The notes beneath the pieces are model-generated. The model was not told the origin of the DNA and searched no databases. It saw only the letters and a program-made list of their open reading frames with translations. The position numbers and the translations under genes were made by a program. Below, one piece after another: positions 15,562 to 26,335 of a stretch of 64,000 nt of DNA (its first letter is position 1; the number at the start of each line of letters is the position of its first letter). The stretch is from Streptomyces spongiicola. GTDB lineage: Bacteria > Actinomycetota > Actinomycetes > Streptomycetales > Streptomycetaceae. Location: NCBI RefSeq assembly GCF_003122365.1, contig NZ_CP029254.1:186001-250000 (forward strand), read 5' to 3'.

Positions 15562-16934
15562 TCGGCGCGCTGCCCCGACTGGCCGCCCGGCGGCCTCCCG
15601 TGCTGCTGGTGACCATGCCCGGCGCCACCCGGGAGCGGCTTGCGGTGGAGGCGGAACTCACCGGGCGGGGCTGGCCGTCGGCCCCCGGCCCGGCCGCCGC
15701 CGCGGGGCTTGTCGTGGCCGGCCGGGCGGGCGGCGCGCAATGGCTCGGCGATCTGTGGAACGGCATGCCCCGGCCGAGAGCGTATGTCGCCGTCGCCCAT
15801 GCCGGCGACGCGCCTCACGCGCTTGATCTGCTGGGCAGGTTGCTGTCCTCGGGGCGTGAAGGCGACGCGCCCCGGGCGGTCTCCGCCGGCGCCCCCCGCG
15901 GGGCGCCGGGCCAGGGCGGCGGCGACGGCCCGGACCACCACCCGGGGGCGCCGGGCAGTGGGGCCCGTGAGACCCCCGGCGACGAGGACGGCCGGAGCGG
16001 CCGCGGCGGCCAGGAAGGCCGCGACGGCCGCGGGCAGGCGCGGGGGCAAGGACGGGGGCAAGGACAGGGACGGAAGCAGGGACGGGCACTGGGACTGGGA
16101 CTGGGGCAGGGACGGGGACAGGGACAGGGGCAGGGGCAGGGCCACGGCGGGCATCGCGGTGGTGTCGCCGGGCTGCCGATGGCCGGGCGGGCCGACGACC
16201 GTGACGGCCTGCGGCTGGACCGGCTGCATCTTCCGCTGGGACCGGCGCTCGCGGACTGGCCGGCCGGCCTGGTCCTGGATGTCGCGCTCCAGGGAGACGT
16301 GCTCCAGTCGGCCGAGGCGCATCCGTGGGAGGCCGCTCCGGCCGGGCGGTATCCGTTCTGGGGCGAACCGTGGCTGCGTGCGGCAGGGGGCGAGGCGGTG
16401 ACCAGGGGGGCGGCGGAACGCCGGCGCTGTGCGTCCCATCTGGACAGCGTGGGCCGGTTCCTGGCCGTTTCGGGATGGCCTCGGCCCGCCGCCCGGGCGC
16501 GCCGTCTGCGCGACCGGCTGCTGCAGGGCGCCGCGGCAGGCGAACTCGCTCCTGAAGTCCTGCGGCTGACCCGCGGGGTCGCCCGTTCGCGGACGCTGCG
16601 GTGGCTGACGCGCGGGCTCGGGGAACTTCCCGCCGGGCGGGCCCGGGAACTCGGGGTCACGGGCCCGGCGCTCGCCGCCGACGGTGACGTCCATGCCCGT
16701 CTGCGCGTCTGGCTGGGGGAGATCGAGCGCTCCGTGCACGGCATGGACGATCCCCGCGCCCTCACCGGCGTCGACGGTCCCCGAGGGCGGCTTGACGGGC
16801 CCCGGCCTCCTTCCCGGCTGCTGCTTGCCGCCCTGCTGCCCCTGCTGCCAGGCGCGGAGTTCGCCTGCGCACGGCTGATCCTGGCGAGTTTCGATCCGGA
16901 TCCCGACGAGTTCGCCGGGGCCGGGCATGGCTGA
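15552..16934 (+). CDS. nuo-cluster-associated hypothetical protein with Gly-Gln-rich linker
   Basis: A 460-residue protein starting at GTG 15552, overlapping the end of nuoA by 10 bp. The N-terminal about 100 residues (VVAGRAGGAQWLGDLWNGMP) look like a Rossmann-type or degenerate NuoB-like domain without the four iron-sulfur cysteines. Residues about 105-210 are a low-complexity linker rich in Gly, Gln, Arg and Asp. The C-terminal part (DRDGLRLDRLHLPLGPALADWPAGLVL) resembles proteins found in the same place in other actinobacterial nuo clusters. I cannot assign a function. Its position suggests it caps or replaces the missing hydrophilic arm. Confidence 0.7.
   Translation: MDLIGALPRLAARRPPVLLVTMPGATRERLAVEAELTGRGWPSAPGPAAAAGLVVAGRAGGAQWLGDLWNGMPRPRAYVAVAHAGDAPHALDLLGRLLSSGREGDAPRAVSAGAPRGAPGQGGGDGPDHHPGAPGSGARETPGDEDGRSGRGGQEGRDGRGQARGQGRGQGQGRKQGRALGLGLGQGRGQGQGQGQGHGGHRGGVAGLPMAGRADDRDGLRLDRLHLPLGPALADWPAGLVLDVALQGDVLQSAEAHPWEAAPAGRYPFWGEPWLRAAGGEAVTRGAAERRRCASHLDSVGRFLAVSGWPRPAARARRLRDRLLQGAAAGELAPEVLRLTRGVARSRTLRWLTRGLGELPAGRARELGVTGPALAADGDVHARLRVWLGEIERSVHGMDDPRALTGVDGPRGRLDGPRPPSRLLLAALLPLLPGAEFACARLILASFDPDPDEFAGAGHG
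16035..16141. repeat. GGGGCA/GGGACA hexanucleotide tract coding for Gly-Gln repeats
   Basis: About 15 units of a degenerate GGRRCA hexamer lie in frame within the nuo-associated hypothetical gene. They encode GQGRGQGQG-type sequence. The tract is likely prone to slippage. Confidence 0.85.
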
Positions 16935-17859
16935 GGCGGCGCCGCTGTGGGCGGTCCCGGTCCTGCCGGTTGCCCTGTGCCTCGGGGCGGTCGCCGCCGC
17001 CGCCTTCGACGCGGTGGTGGGCGGGGGCTCCGGGCGGCCCGGCGCCGGTGTGCTCGCTGCGGCGTCGGCGCCGCTGCGGGAGGGGCTGCGGCTGCTCGCG
17101 CAGCAGCGGCGGACCACGCCTTCGGCCGACACCGCGCTCGGGCGCGTCGGTCTCGGCCTGGTGCCGGTGGCCGCGGTCCTCGCCGCGGCGGTCGTCCCGT
17201 GGGGCTTCGTGCAGGTGGCCGATCCCGCGGTCGGGATCGTGTGGTTCAACGCGATGGAGGTACTGGCCTGGGCGGCGGTCTGGCTCGCGGGCTGGGGGCC
17301 GAACTCGGTGCTGTCGCTGATCGGCGGCTACCGCTTCCTCGCGCAGGGGCTCGCCTACGAGTTGCCGCACATGTTCGCGCTGACCACCGCGGGCCTGGGC
17401 GCGGAGTCCCTTCGGGTGTCGGAGGTGGTCGGGGCCCAGCAGGGGCTGTGGTTCGCGGTGTGGATGCCGGCCGCGTTCGCCGTCTATCTGCTGAGCGCGG
17501 TGGCCATGTCCTTCTGGGGCCCCTTCGGTTATCCGCTGGGCGGGGACGTGGCGGGCGGCGCCGTCGCGGAGTACAGCGGGGTGGACCGTCTCCTCCTGCT
17601 CGGCGGCCGGTGGCTGCTGCTCACGGCCACCGCGGCGTTCAGCGTGCCCCTGTTCCTCGGCGGCGGGCGGGGACCCCTGCTGCCGGGCTGGGGATGGACG
17701 CTGCTGAAGACCGCCGCCGTCCTCGCGGTGCTGATCCTGGCGCGGCGGATGCTGCCGGTGCTGCGGGCGGAGCGCTACATGGAGTTCGCCTGGATGGTGC
17801 TGGTGCCGCTGACGCTGGTGCAGGCGCTGTTCGTCGCCGTCGTGGTACTGAACCGCTAG
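16927..17859 (+). CDS. nuoH: NADH-quinone oxidoreductase subunit H-like
   Basis: A 310-residue membrane protein with eight hydrophobic segments, matching NuoH. The ALGRVGLGLVPVAAVLAAAVVPWG region, the GYRFLAQGLAYELPHMFAL segment and the C-terminal RAERYMEFAWMVLVPLTL are typical. NuoH forms the bottom of the quinone chamber and first proton path in complex I. The conserved acidic loop is partly changed (DVAGGAVAEYSG in place of the usual ELVAGFHTEYSG), which fits a partner other than the standard quinone module. It starts 8 bp inside the preceding gene. Confidence 0.85.
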   Translation: MAEAAPLWAVPVLPVALCLGAVAAAAFDAVVGGGSGRPGAGVLAAASAPLREGLRLLAQQRRTTPSADTALGRVGLGLVPVAAVLAAAVVPWGFVQVADPAVGIVWFNAMEVLAWAAVWLAGWGPNSVLSLIGGYRFLAQGLAYELPHMFALTTAGLGAESLRVSEVVGAQQGLWFAVWMPAAFAVYLLSAVAMSFWGPFGYPLGGDVAGGAVAEYSGVDRLLLLGGRWLLLTATAAFSVPLFLGGGRGPLLPGWGWTLLKTAAVLAVLILARRMLPVLRAERYMEFAWMVLVPLTLVQALFVAVVVLNR

Positions 17860-17867
17860 GGAGCGGC

Positions 17868-18431
17868 ATGCTGGACAACACGGTCTTCTCGGTCCTCTCG
17901 GCCGTCGCGGTGGGCAGCGGGGTCATGGTGTTCCGCTTCGACTCCATGGCGCGGGCGACGTATGCGCTGCTGCTGTCGCTGCTCTGCGTCGGCGGGCTGC
18001 TCGTCCTGCTCGGGCTCGACTACCTCGGCGTGGTCATCGTGCTGATGATGACCGTCGAGATGGCCGTCATGGGCGTATTCATGGTGATGTACATGATGAA
18101 CCCGGCAGGGCTCATGCCGATGTCCATACTGCACAACCGGAAGGGCGCGGCGGTCGTCTGCGCGGTGGTATTTCTGCTGATGGCCCTGGGCATCGTCCTC
18201 GCGCCGTGGCCGCGGCGGGCGGGGACGGCGGACGAGGACCCGACCAAGGCGCTGGGTGAGTCCCTGATGGGCCCGCAGATGCTGACGATGATGACCCTGG
18301 GTTTCGCCCTGTTCTCCACCATCGTGGCCACGGTGCTGCTGGCCACCCACCGGGGCCGCTACGACCGGCTGGGGGACGACCTGCGGGCACGCCGCGCCGA
18401 CGACCCGGTGCCGGGAGGGGTCGGCCGGTGA
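17868..18431 (+). CDS. nuoJ: NADH-quinone oxidoreductase subunit J-like
   Basis: A 187-residue membrane protein with five predicted segments and the NuoJ hallmark LDYLGVVIVLMMTVEMAVMGVFMVMYM, whose glutamate lies mid-membrane. The start is ATG 17868, 8 bp after nuoH. The central loop and C-terminus are hydrophilic (DEDPTKALGESL). It belongs to the antiporter-like membrane arm. GTGA overlap couples it to nuoK. Confidence 0.85.
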   Translation: MLDNTVFSVLSAVAVGSGVMVFRFDSMARATYALLLSLLCVGGLLVLLGLDYLGVVIVLMMTVEMAVMGVFMVMYMMNPAGLMPMSILHNRKGAAVVCAVVFLLMALGIVLAPWPRRAGTADEDPTKALGESLMGPQMLTMMTLGFALFSTIVATVLLATHRGRYDRLGDDLRARRADDPVPGGVGR

Positions 18432-18733
18432 ACCTGCAACCGTTCCTGCTGGTCGCCGCGGCGCTGTTCGGCGTGGGGCTGTTCGGTGCGCTGAGCCAGC
18501 AGTCCGTGGTGATGCTGATGATGGGGCTGGAGCTGATGCTCGGCGGCGTCATCCTGGCCGCCGCGGCCGTCTGGCACCATATCGCCCCCGCCTCCGCCGA
18601 CGGGCAGGTGCTGGTCGTCGTCGCCGTCACCGTGATGGCGGTGGAGATGGCGATCGGATTCGCGGTGGTCACCGCCCTGTTCCGGGCCCGGGAGGTCGAT
18701 ATGACCGACGAGGCGGGAGACCTGAGGGCATGA
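18428..18733 (+). CDS. nuoK: NADH-quinone oxidoreductase subunit K-like
   Basis: A 101-residue protein with three hydrophobic segments, the exact usual NuoK size. It has MMGLELMLGGVILAAAAVW and VTVMAVEMAIGFAVVTALF, carrying the two membrane glutamates of the proton channel. The start is GTG 18428, overlapping the nuoJ stop. The usual asparagine-rich ELMLNAVNL motif is altered to ELMLGGVIL. The MrpC-like resemblance of NuoK is worth noting because this cluster lacks electron-input subunits. Confidence 0.87.
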   Translation: MNLQPFLLVAAALFGVGLFGALSQQSVVMLMMGLELMLGGVILAAAAVWHHIAPASADGQVLVVVAVTVMAVEMAIGFAVVTALFRAREVDMTDEAGDLRA

Positions 18734-20585
18734 GCGCACTGCTGTGGGCACTGGTCGCCCTGCCGCCGGCGAGCGGCGTGCTGCTGTGCCTCGCGGGACG
18801 GCGGGCCGACCGCGTGGCCCCCGCCGCCGCGGTCGCCGTCGCCGCCGCCGCGGTCGTCCTCGCCGTGGCGGCGGCCTTCGCCCAGCCGCGGGCCGGCGCC
18901 CCGCTGCTGCGGGGAGCGGCGTTCGGTCTCGCGGTGGACGGCCTGTCGGGCCTGATGGTGGTGACCGTCACCGCCGTCGCCGCTCTCGTCGTCCTCTTCG
19001 GCGCCGCGGACATCGGACCGGAGCAGGCGCGAGCGAGGTTCTTCGGCCTGATGCTGCTTTTCGTCGGGGCGATGCTGGTCACCGTCACCGCGACGACCCT
19101 GCCCGCCCTGCTGATGGGCTGGGAGGTCATGGGAGCCACCTCGTGGGCGCTGATCGGCTACTGGTGGCGCGACCCGGTGCGGGGCGAGGCGGCCGGAGTC
19201 GCGTTCCTCACCACCCGGACCGCGGACCTCGGGCTCTACCTGGCCGCCGGCGCCGCGCTGGCCGGGGGCGGCAGCCTGGCCCTGGCGGACCTGGACCAGG
19301 TCGCGCGGCCCTGGCTGCACCTGGTGGCGGCGGGGGTGATCGCGGCCGCGCTGGGGAAGTCGGCCCAGCTGCCGTTCAGTTTCTGGCTGTCGAGGGCGAT
19401 GCAGGGCCCCAGCCCGGTGTCGGCTCTTCTGCACTCGGCGGCGATGGTCGTCGCCGGGGCGTACCTCCTGATCCGAACCGGCCCGCTGCTGGCCGCGTCG
19501 GGCTGGGGCAGCGACGCCACCTCCTGGATCGGTGCCGCCACCGCGTTCGCGCTCGGACTCGTCGCCGTGGCGCAGCGCGACCTCAAGCAGCTGCTCGCCG
19601 CCTCCAGCTGCGCCCAGATCGGGTTCATGGTGCTCGCGGCCGGTGCCGGTTCGGCCGTCGGCGGCACCCTGCAACTCGTCGCCCACGCGGCGGCGAAGAG
19701 CCTGGCCTTCCTCGTCGCCGGCTTCTGGCTCACCCGGCTCGGCACCAGGGAGCTGCCGCGGCTGCGCGGAGCCGCCCGCGCCGCGCCGGTGGCCGGGGTG
19801 GCGTTCAGCGTCGCCGCGCTGAGCCTGGCCGGTGTTCCGCCGCTGTCGCTGTGGGCGGCCAAGGACGTGCTGCTGGCCGGAGCCCTCGCCCAGTCCCCCG
19901 CGCTGTACGCGGCCGGTCTCGCGGCCGCGGTGGTGTCCGCGGTGTACAGCACCAGGGCGCTCTGGTACGTCTGGCGGCCCGCTGCCCCGCCGGGCCCCGC
20001 CCCCGGCACGCCCGCCCCGAAGCGCGTGTCGGCGGCCGAGGGCGTGCCGTTCGCCGTGCTGTCCGTCGCCGCGGTGGCGCTGACCGCCCTGGCACTGCCT
20101 CCGGTGCGGGCGGCCGTCGCGCGGACACTCGGCGCGATCGGCGAACCGCAGCCCCTTCCGTGGGAGTTCGCCGTCAGCGGCCTGCTGGCGCTGTCCGTCG
20201 CCGCCGTGGTCTGGGCACGGGGCGAGCGGCCCGGCCCGGTGCCGCGGCCGGTCGCCCGGTGGGCCGCCGGCTGGCTCGGGCTGGAGGCCGCGTCCCGGGC
20301 CGTCCTGGTACGCCCCGTCCAGCGCCTGGCCGAGGCACTCGCGGGCTTCGACGACCGGGGCCTCGACCGCGGCGTCGACGGGCTGGCTCGCGGCACACTC
20401 CGGCTCGCCGAACTGGCCGGCCGGCGCGCGGAGCCGGCGGTGGACGGGCCGGCGCGGGGTACGGCCGCGGCGGGCCGGGCCCTCGGGCGGCTCGCGCGCC
20501 GCCCGCAGACCGGGCAGCTGCACCAGTACCTCGCCCAGGCCGTCGCCGCCTTCACCGTTCTCGCCGTCGTACTCGTCCTCGTGAG

Positions 20586-20589
<4 letters not shown>
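18730..20589 (+). CDS. nuoL: NADH-quinone oxidoreductase subunit L-like
   Basis: A 619-residue antiporter-like subunit of about 16 membrane segments. LLMGWEVMGATSWALIGYWWR, GKSAQLPFSFWLSRAMQGPSPVSALLHSA and DLKQLLAASSCAQIGFM match the conserved NuoL core, including the channel lysines and glutamate. The C-terminal about 110 residues hold the lateral helix region. The start at ATG 18730 overlaps the nuoK stop (ATGA). It probably translocates H+ or Na+ in a complex without a NADH module. Confidence 0.9.
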
Positions 20590-22096
<1,507 letters not shown>

Positions 22097-22100
<4 letters not shown>

Positions 22101-23515
22101 CCGAGATGAACGAGAACCCGCTGTTCCTCCTGCCCGAGGTGTTCCTCGGCGGCTCCGCCGTGCTCGGGCTGCTTCTCGGAGCCTGGCTCCCGCGCCACCG
22201 CCAGTGGCTGGTCGCCGCCCTGGGCGCCGCCGCCTGCACGGCCGGCATCGCGGCGGCCGGGGTGGCCGCCGCGGGCGCTCCCGTCACGGCCTTCGACGGG
22301 GCCTTCGCCGTCGATCCGGTCACCTCGACCGTGCGGATCGTCGTCCTCGGCGGAACGCTCGTGGTGCTGGCCCTGAGCACCGCCCCCTTGCGGGGGCAGG
22401 CCCGCGAGAGCGAGTTCCACGTCCTCGTGCAGCTCTCGGGCCTGGGGGCGCTGATGCTCGCCGGCTCCCAGGACCTCCTCCTCGTCGCCGCCGCCTATCT
22501 GCTGGCGAGCGTCCCCTCCTACGCGCTGGCCGGCTTCCTCAAGGACGGGCCCGGCACCGAGGCGGCGCTGAAGTACTTCGTGATCGGAGCGCTGCTCGGC
22601 GTCCTGTTCCTCACCGGCATCACCGTGGTGTTCGCGGCGGGCCGGGGGACGGCCTACGCCCAGCTCGGGGGCACCCTGCCCGAGGCGCCGGCCGCCCTCG
22701 TCGGCACCGGACTGGCCGGCGTGCTCGCCGGGCTCCTCTTCAAGGCCGGAGCGGTGCCCAGCCACTTCTGGGTGCCCGACGCCGTCCAGGGCAGCTCGCC
22801 ACCCGCCGCCGCGCTGCTCACCACCCTGCCCAAGATCGGAGCACTGGCCGCCCTCTACCGGCTGCTCGTCGCGCCGCTCGCCGGCTCCGAGGTGCCCTGG
22901 CCGGAGGTCGTGGCCGTACTCGCCGCCCTGTCCATGACGCTGGGGAACTTCGGCGCCTTCTTCCAGACCGACGTCAAACGGCTGCTGGCGTACTCCACCA
23001 TCAGCCAGGTCGGCTATCTGCTCATGCCGGTCGCCGCAGCGGCCGCCAGTGCGCGGGCCCAGCCCGCGCTGCTCTACTACCTGGCCGCCTACGCCCTGAC
23101 CAACCTGGGTGCCTTCGCCGTGGTGTGCTCGCTCCCCCACGCGCGGACCCTGGAGGACTACCGCGGCCTGCTGCGGCGGCACCCCGCGCTGACGCTCAGT
23201 CTGATCGTCTGCCTGCTCGGTCTCCTCGGCACTCCGCCCACGGCCGTGTTCCTCGGAAAGCTCGAGGTGTTCACGGCGGCCGTCGACGGCGGACTCGCCT
23301 GGCTGGCCGTGGTCGCCGCCGCCAACACGGTGGCCTCCCTCTTCTACTACCTGCGCTGGATCCGGCCCGCCGTGTCGGGCGGCGGGGATTCCCCGTCCCA
23401 CCGGGCGCTGCGGCCGCCGGCCGTGCTGGCCTGCGTGACCGCCGCGGCCTCGGTGGTGCTGGGGATCGCCGGGGGCCCGGTGCTCGGCGTCATGACCGGA
23501 GCCCTCGCCGGCTGA
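22097..23515 (+). CDS. nuoN: NADH-quinone oxidoreductase subunit N-like
   Basis: A 472-residue antiporter-like subunit with about 14 membrane segments. ALKYFVIGALLGVLFLTGI, FKAGAVPSHFWVPDAVQGSSPPAAALLT and DVKRLLAYSTISQVGYLL are NuoN signatures. The start at ATG 22097 overlaps the nuoM stop, and it is the last gene of the cluster. No ech-, mbh- or mrp-type hydrophilic partner follows. Confidence 0.9.
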
Positions 23516-23711
23516 CCCCTCCCGTATCCGGGGCGGGGCGACAAGGCACCGCGCTCGCCGGCCGCAGCGGCGGCGGGTGCCGCCCCCGCCGTCCTCGGCG
23601 TGGTCCCCCTGTTCCGGTCCGGGACCCCGGAGGCGGCGGGGGACGCGGCGCGGGCGGCACCCGGCCGTGTTCGCGGCCTGTGGCGCACCCCGTCGGGCGG
23701 CCCGGGGCGCC

Positions 23712-23738
23712 GGCGGCGCGGCGGTCCGGCGCGCCGCC
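23712..23738 (-). terminator. Candidate terminator between nuoN and the dehalogenase gene
   Basis: GGCGGCGCG (23712-23720) and CGCGCCGCC (23730-23738) form a 9-bp stem with a 9-nt loop, 13 bp past the dehalogenase stop codon. The rest of the 236-bp convergent gap is GC-rich with no other clear element. Confidence 0.4.
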
Positions 23739-23751
23739 TCAGCCGCCGTCC

Positions 23752-24687
23752 TCAGCCCCCTTCAGGGCCGGTCCCGGAGCCGATGAAGCGGTTCACCGCC
23801 GCCGCCAGTTCAGGGCCCCGGTCCTCCTGGAGGAAGTGCCCGCCGCCGGTGACGGTGACGTGTTCCTGCCCGTGTGTGCCGGGGACGCGTTCGAGGAAGA
23901 CCCGGTCGAGGCCCCGGGTGATCGGGTCCTCGTCGCTGAACGCGCAGAGGAACGGCTTGTCGAAACGCTCCAGCACCCGCCAGGCATCGCGGTTCGGGCC
24001 GGCCGCCGGGTCGTCGGGGGAGACGGGAACGAGCAGCGGGAACTGGCGGGCACCCGCCTTGAACGAGTCGTCGGGGAACGGCGCGTCGTATGCCGCCTTC
24101 ACCTCCCGGGGCAGATCGCTGCGGCAACCGAGGTCGACGATGTCCGCGACGCGCAGGTCGGGGGTGCTCTGGCTGAACTCCCGCCACTCCAGGAACGCCT
24201 TCGCGGGCTCCCCGTCCCCCGTCGGCAGGAAGGTGTTGGCCACGACGACGCGGGCGAAGCGATCGGGGTGTTCCGCCACGAGACGCAGGCCGACGAGGCC
24301 TCCCCAGTCCTGGCACACGAGGGTGACCCGGCGCAGGTCGAGCCGGTCGAACAGGGCCTCCCGCATCCAGTCGACATGGCGCTGGTAGGTGTAGTCCGAG
24401 CGGGCCGCCGGCTTGTCGGAGCGGCCGAAGCCGATGAGGTCGGGGGCGACGCAGCGGTGGCCCGCCCCGCTGAGCACCGGGATCATACGGCGGTAGAGAT
24501 AGGACCACGACGGCTCGCCGTGCATCAGCAGCACGGTCTCCCCGGAACTGCCGTCGCCCTCGTCCACGTAGTGCGCCCGCAGCGTGCCGCCGCTCCCGTC
24601 ACCCGCGGCCACATCCACGTAGGACGGCTCGAAAGGGTAGTCGGGGAGATCTCGGAAACGCTCGTCGGGTGTGCGCAGGATCTGCAT
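23752..24687 (-). CDS. Haloalkane dehalogenase-like alpha/beta hydrolase
   Basis: A 311-residue alpha/beta hydrolase patterned on haloalkane dehalogenase subfamily I (DhlA-like). HGEPSWSYLYR supplies the oxyanion region, and the nucleophile is Asp127 in VCQDWGG, with Trp128 the expected halide-stabilising residue. The acid probably lies in SDEDPITRG, and the base histidine in GGGHFLQED. The reaction would be hydrolysis of a carbon-halogen bond to an alcohol and halide; related proteins with unknown substrates are common. The start is ATG 24687. The AraC gene lies upstream on the same strand, 332 bp away, and may regulate it. Confidence 0.85.
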   Translation of the reverse strand: MQILRTPDERFRDLPDYPFEPSYVDVAAGDGSGGTLRAHYVDEGDGSSGETVLLMHGEPSWSYLYRRMIPVLSGAGHRCVAPDLIGFGRSDKPAARSDYTYQRHVDWMREALFDRLDLRRVTLVCQDWGGLVGLRLVAEHPDRFARVVVANTFLPTGDGEPAKAFLEWREFSQSTPDLRVADIVDLGCRSDLPREVKAAYDAPFPDDSFKAGARQFPLLVPVSPDDPAAGPNRDAWRVLERFDKPFLCAFSDEDPITRGLDRVFLERVPGTHGQEHVTVTGGGHFLQEDRGPELAAAVNRFIGSGTGPEGG

Positions 24688-25019
24688 GGGGCTGTCCGTC
24701 TCCTCCGAAGCGAGTAACCGCGGCCGGGTGCCGCGCGGTTGCCAGTCGACTCCTGCGCGGAGAACGGCCCCTCGCCGCCCCGTCCCCGCGGGGCACGTGG
24801 TCCGAACCCGCCCTCCCGCTCATCGGGTTGCCGCGGTCCGACGCGGGACGCGGACCGCCGCGGCGGCCGCTCCGGCAGGTGTCGCGGTCCCCCACCCTTC
24901 CACAGATATGGAACCCGTTCTACCTCCTCGCCCGGGTGCCCGCGAGGTCACCCCGGCCCGCCGGCCGACGCCGTGGACCCGGGCAGGGGGCAACGCCCGG
25001 TGCCGGCCCGAGGCTCGCC
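24688..25019. other. Intergenic region upstream of the dehalogenase gene
   Basis: This 332-bp stretch separates two minus-strand genes and should hold the dehalogenase promoter and AraC-gene terminator. The only local dyad noted is a CCGCGGCCGGGTGCCGCGCGG-like imperfect hairpin near 24718-24740. No ORF with good coding bias was seen. Confidence 0.4.
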
Positions 25020-25982
25020 TCAGGCCTGCCGGTACCTTCGGCGCAGTTCCCGGGGGCTGGTGCCGAAGCGCCGGCGGAAGGCCGTGCTCAGGGCGCTCGC
25101 CGAGGAGAATCCGAGCGCGCAGGCCAGTTCGCTGATCGTCATGTGCGTGTACTCGGGGCGCTGGAGGCGGTCGCGGACCACACGCAGCCGTTCCTCCCGG
25201 ATCAGCTCGCGCGGTGTGGTCCCGGCCCGTTGGAGGGCGAGCTGGACCTGGCGGAGCGACCAGCCGAGCGCGTGGGCCATGGACGCACCGGTGAGGTCCG
25301 GCTCGGCGGCATGGTCGCGCGCGTAGCGGCGGATGGCCGCCTCGACCTGTGCCAGGTGGTCCGGGGCGTCCGGGCGGTCGTCACCGGCGGCGAGCATGCA
25401 CAGCAGCTCGACCGCACGGTCGGTGACCGCGTTGAACTGCGCGGCGTCCAGGCGCGTGCGCTCGGCCCGCAGGCTGAGCAGCATGCCGTGCAGAACCCGC
25501 CCCAGCCCGGTGGTCAGGTCCAGTGGGGCGTCAAGGGGGGACTTCCGGTTGAGTGGTCCGTCGATCCCGCGGGCGGGGATCGACAGGATGACGCCGCTCA
25601 GCATCGAGCCGTGGAGCAGCTCGAACGGGGCGTCCAGCGTGATCAGCCTTCCGAACCCCGGGGCCAGCCGCGCCTCCTGACCATCCTGACGCAACGTCAG
25701 CTCACCCTGGAGCGGGAACAGGAAGCGGTAGTCCGGTGCCGGATCCCGGCGTACCAGCCCGGGCGTCCGGACGTACTCGATCCGGTCGCTGCACCAGCCG
25801 ATGAGTTCGTAGTCGTCACTGCGCTGACTGGTCAGTTCACCGCGGAAGCCGTCCCGGCGGGCGTATCTGAAGTCCAGCCGGGTATGCCGCGAGTCGACCT
25901 GCTCGCTCCAGAAATCGGCCCGCTCCCGCGGCTCGACATGCGCCGTCGAGTGTGTGACCACGCTGTACGTACCCCCACGCAA
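25020..25982 (-). CDS. AraC-family transcriptional regulator
   Basis: A 320-residue regulator with an N-terminal AraC-binding-like domain and two C-terminal helix-turn-helix motifs. The second is the clearest: MTISELACALGFSSASALSTAFRRRFGTSPRELRRR at about residues 280-315, the typical AraC ending. The start is TTG 25982, six bases after GGAGGGG; GTG 25961 is the alternative. It lies upstream of the haloalkane dehalogenase gene on the same strand and divergent from the conservon. The inducer is unknown. Confidence 0.87.
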   Translation of the reverse strand: MRGGTYSVVTHSTAHVEPRERADFWSEQVDSRHTRLDFRYARRDGFRGELTSQRSDDYELIGWCSDRIEYVRTPGLVRRDPAPDYRFLFPLQGELTLRQDGQEARLAPGFGRLITLDAPFELLHGSMLSGVILSIPARGIDGPLNRKSPLDAPLDLTTGLGRVLHGMLLSLRAERTRLDAAQFNAVTDRAVELLCMLAAGDDRPDAPDHLAQVEAAIRRYARDHAAEPDLTGASMAHALGWSLRQVQLALQRAGTTPRELIREERLRVVRDRLQRPEYTHMTISELACALGFSSASALSTAFRRRFGTSPRELRRRYRQA

Positions 25983-26335
25983 GAGCGCCCCTCCGCCGCC
26001 ACGCGTCCCTTCCCCGGCGAAGGCCGCTCCGTCGCTTTGCCGCGGCCGTCCGCGCGGGCATCGTAGTGCAGATCAGCGGGGTCGCCTACCCGTCGTGACC
26101 GCGCGCACACGTGCCGGGCCCGAGATGGTTCGCCTTCGGGCCGATCGACTGCGCCGCGACCGCGCAGGCGTGCCGGGCGCATCGGCCGGCTCCTCCCCCC
26201 GACCGCGCATCGGCCGGCCCCTCCCCGGAACCTCTGCGCCCGACGGCAAGACCTGTGCGCGTGAGAGGTAGTGGGCACGGCGGGCCGGGGCTATCGTCGG
26301 CGGCTCCCGCAGGCTCGACCCGTCTTGAGGACGTC
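25983..26335. other. Divergent promoter region between araC-type gene and conservon
   Basis: This is 353 bp without a gene. It must carry the promoters for the AraC regulator (left) and cvnA (right). No sigma-factor consensus or long dyad stands out by eye. Confidence 0.4.
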
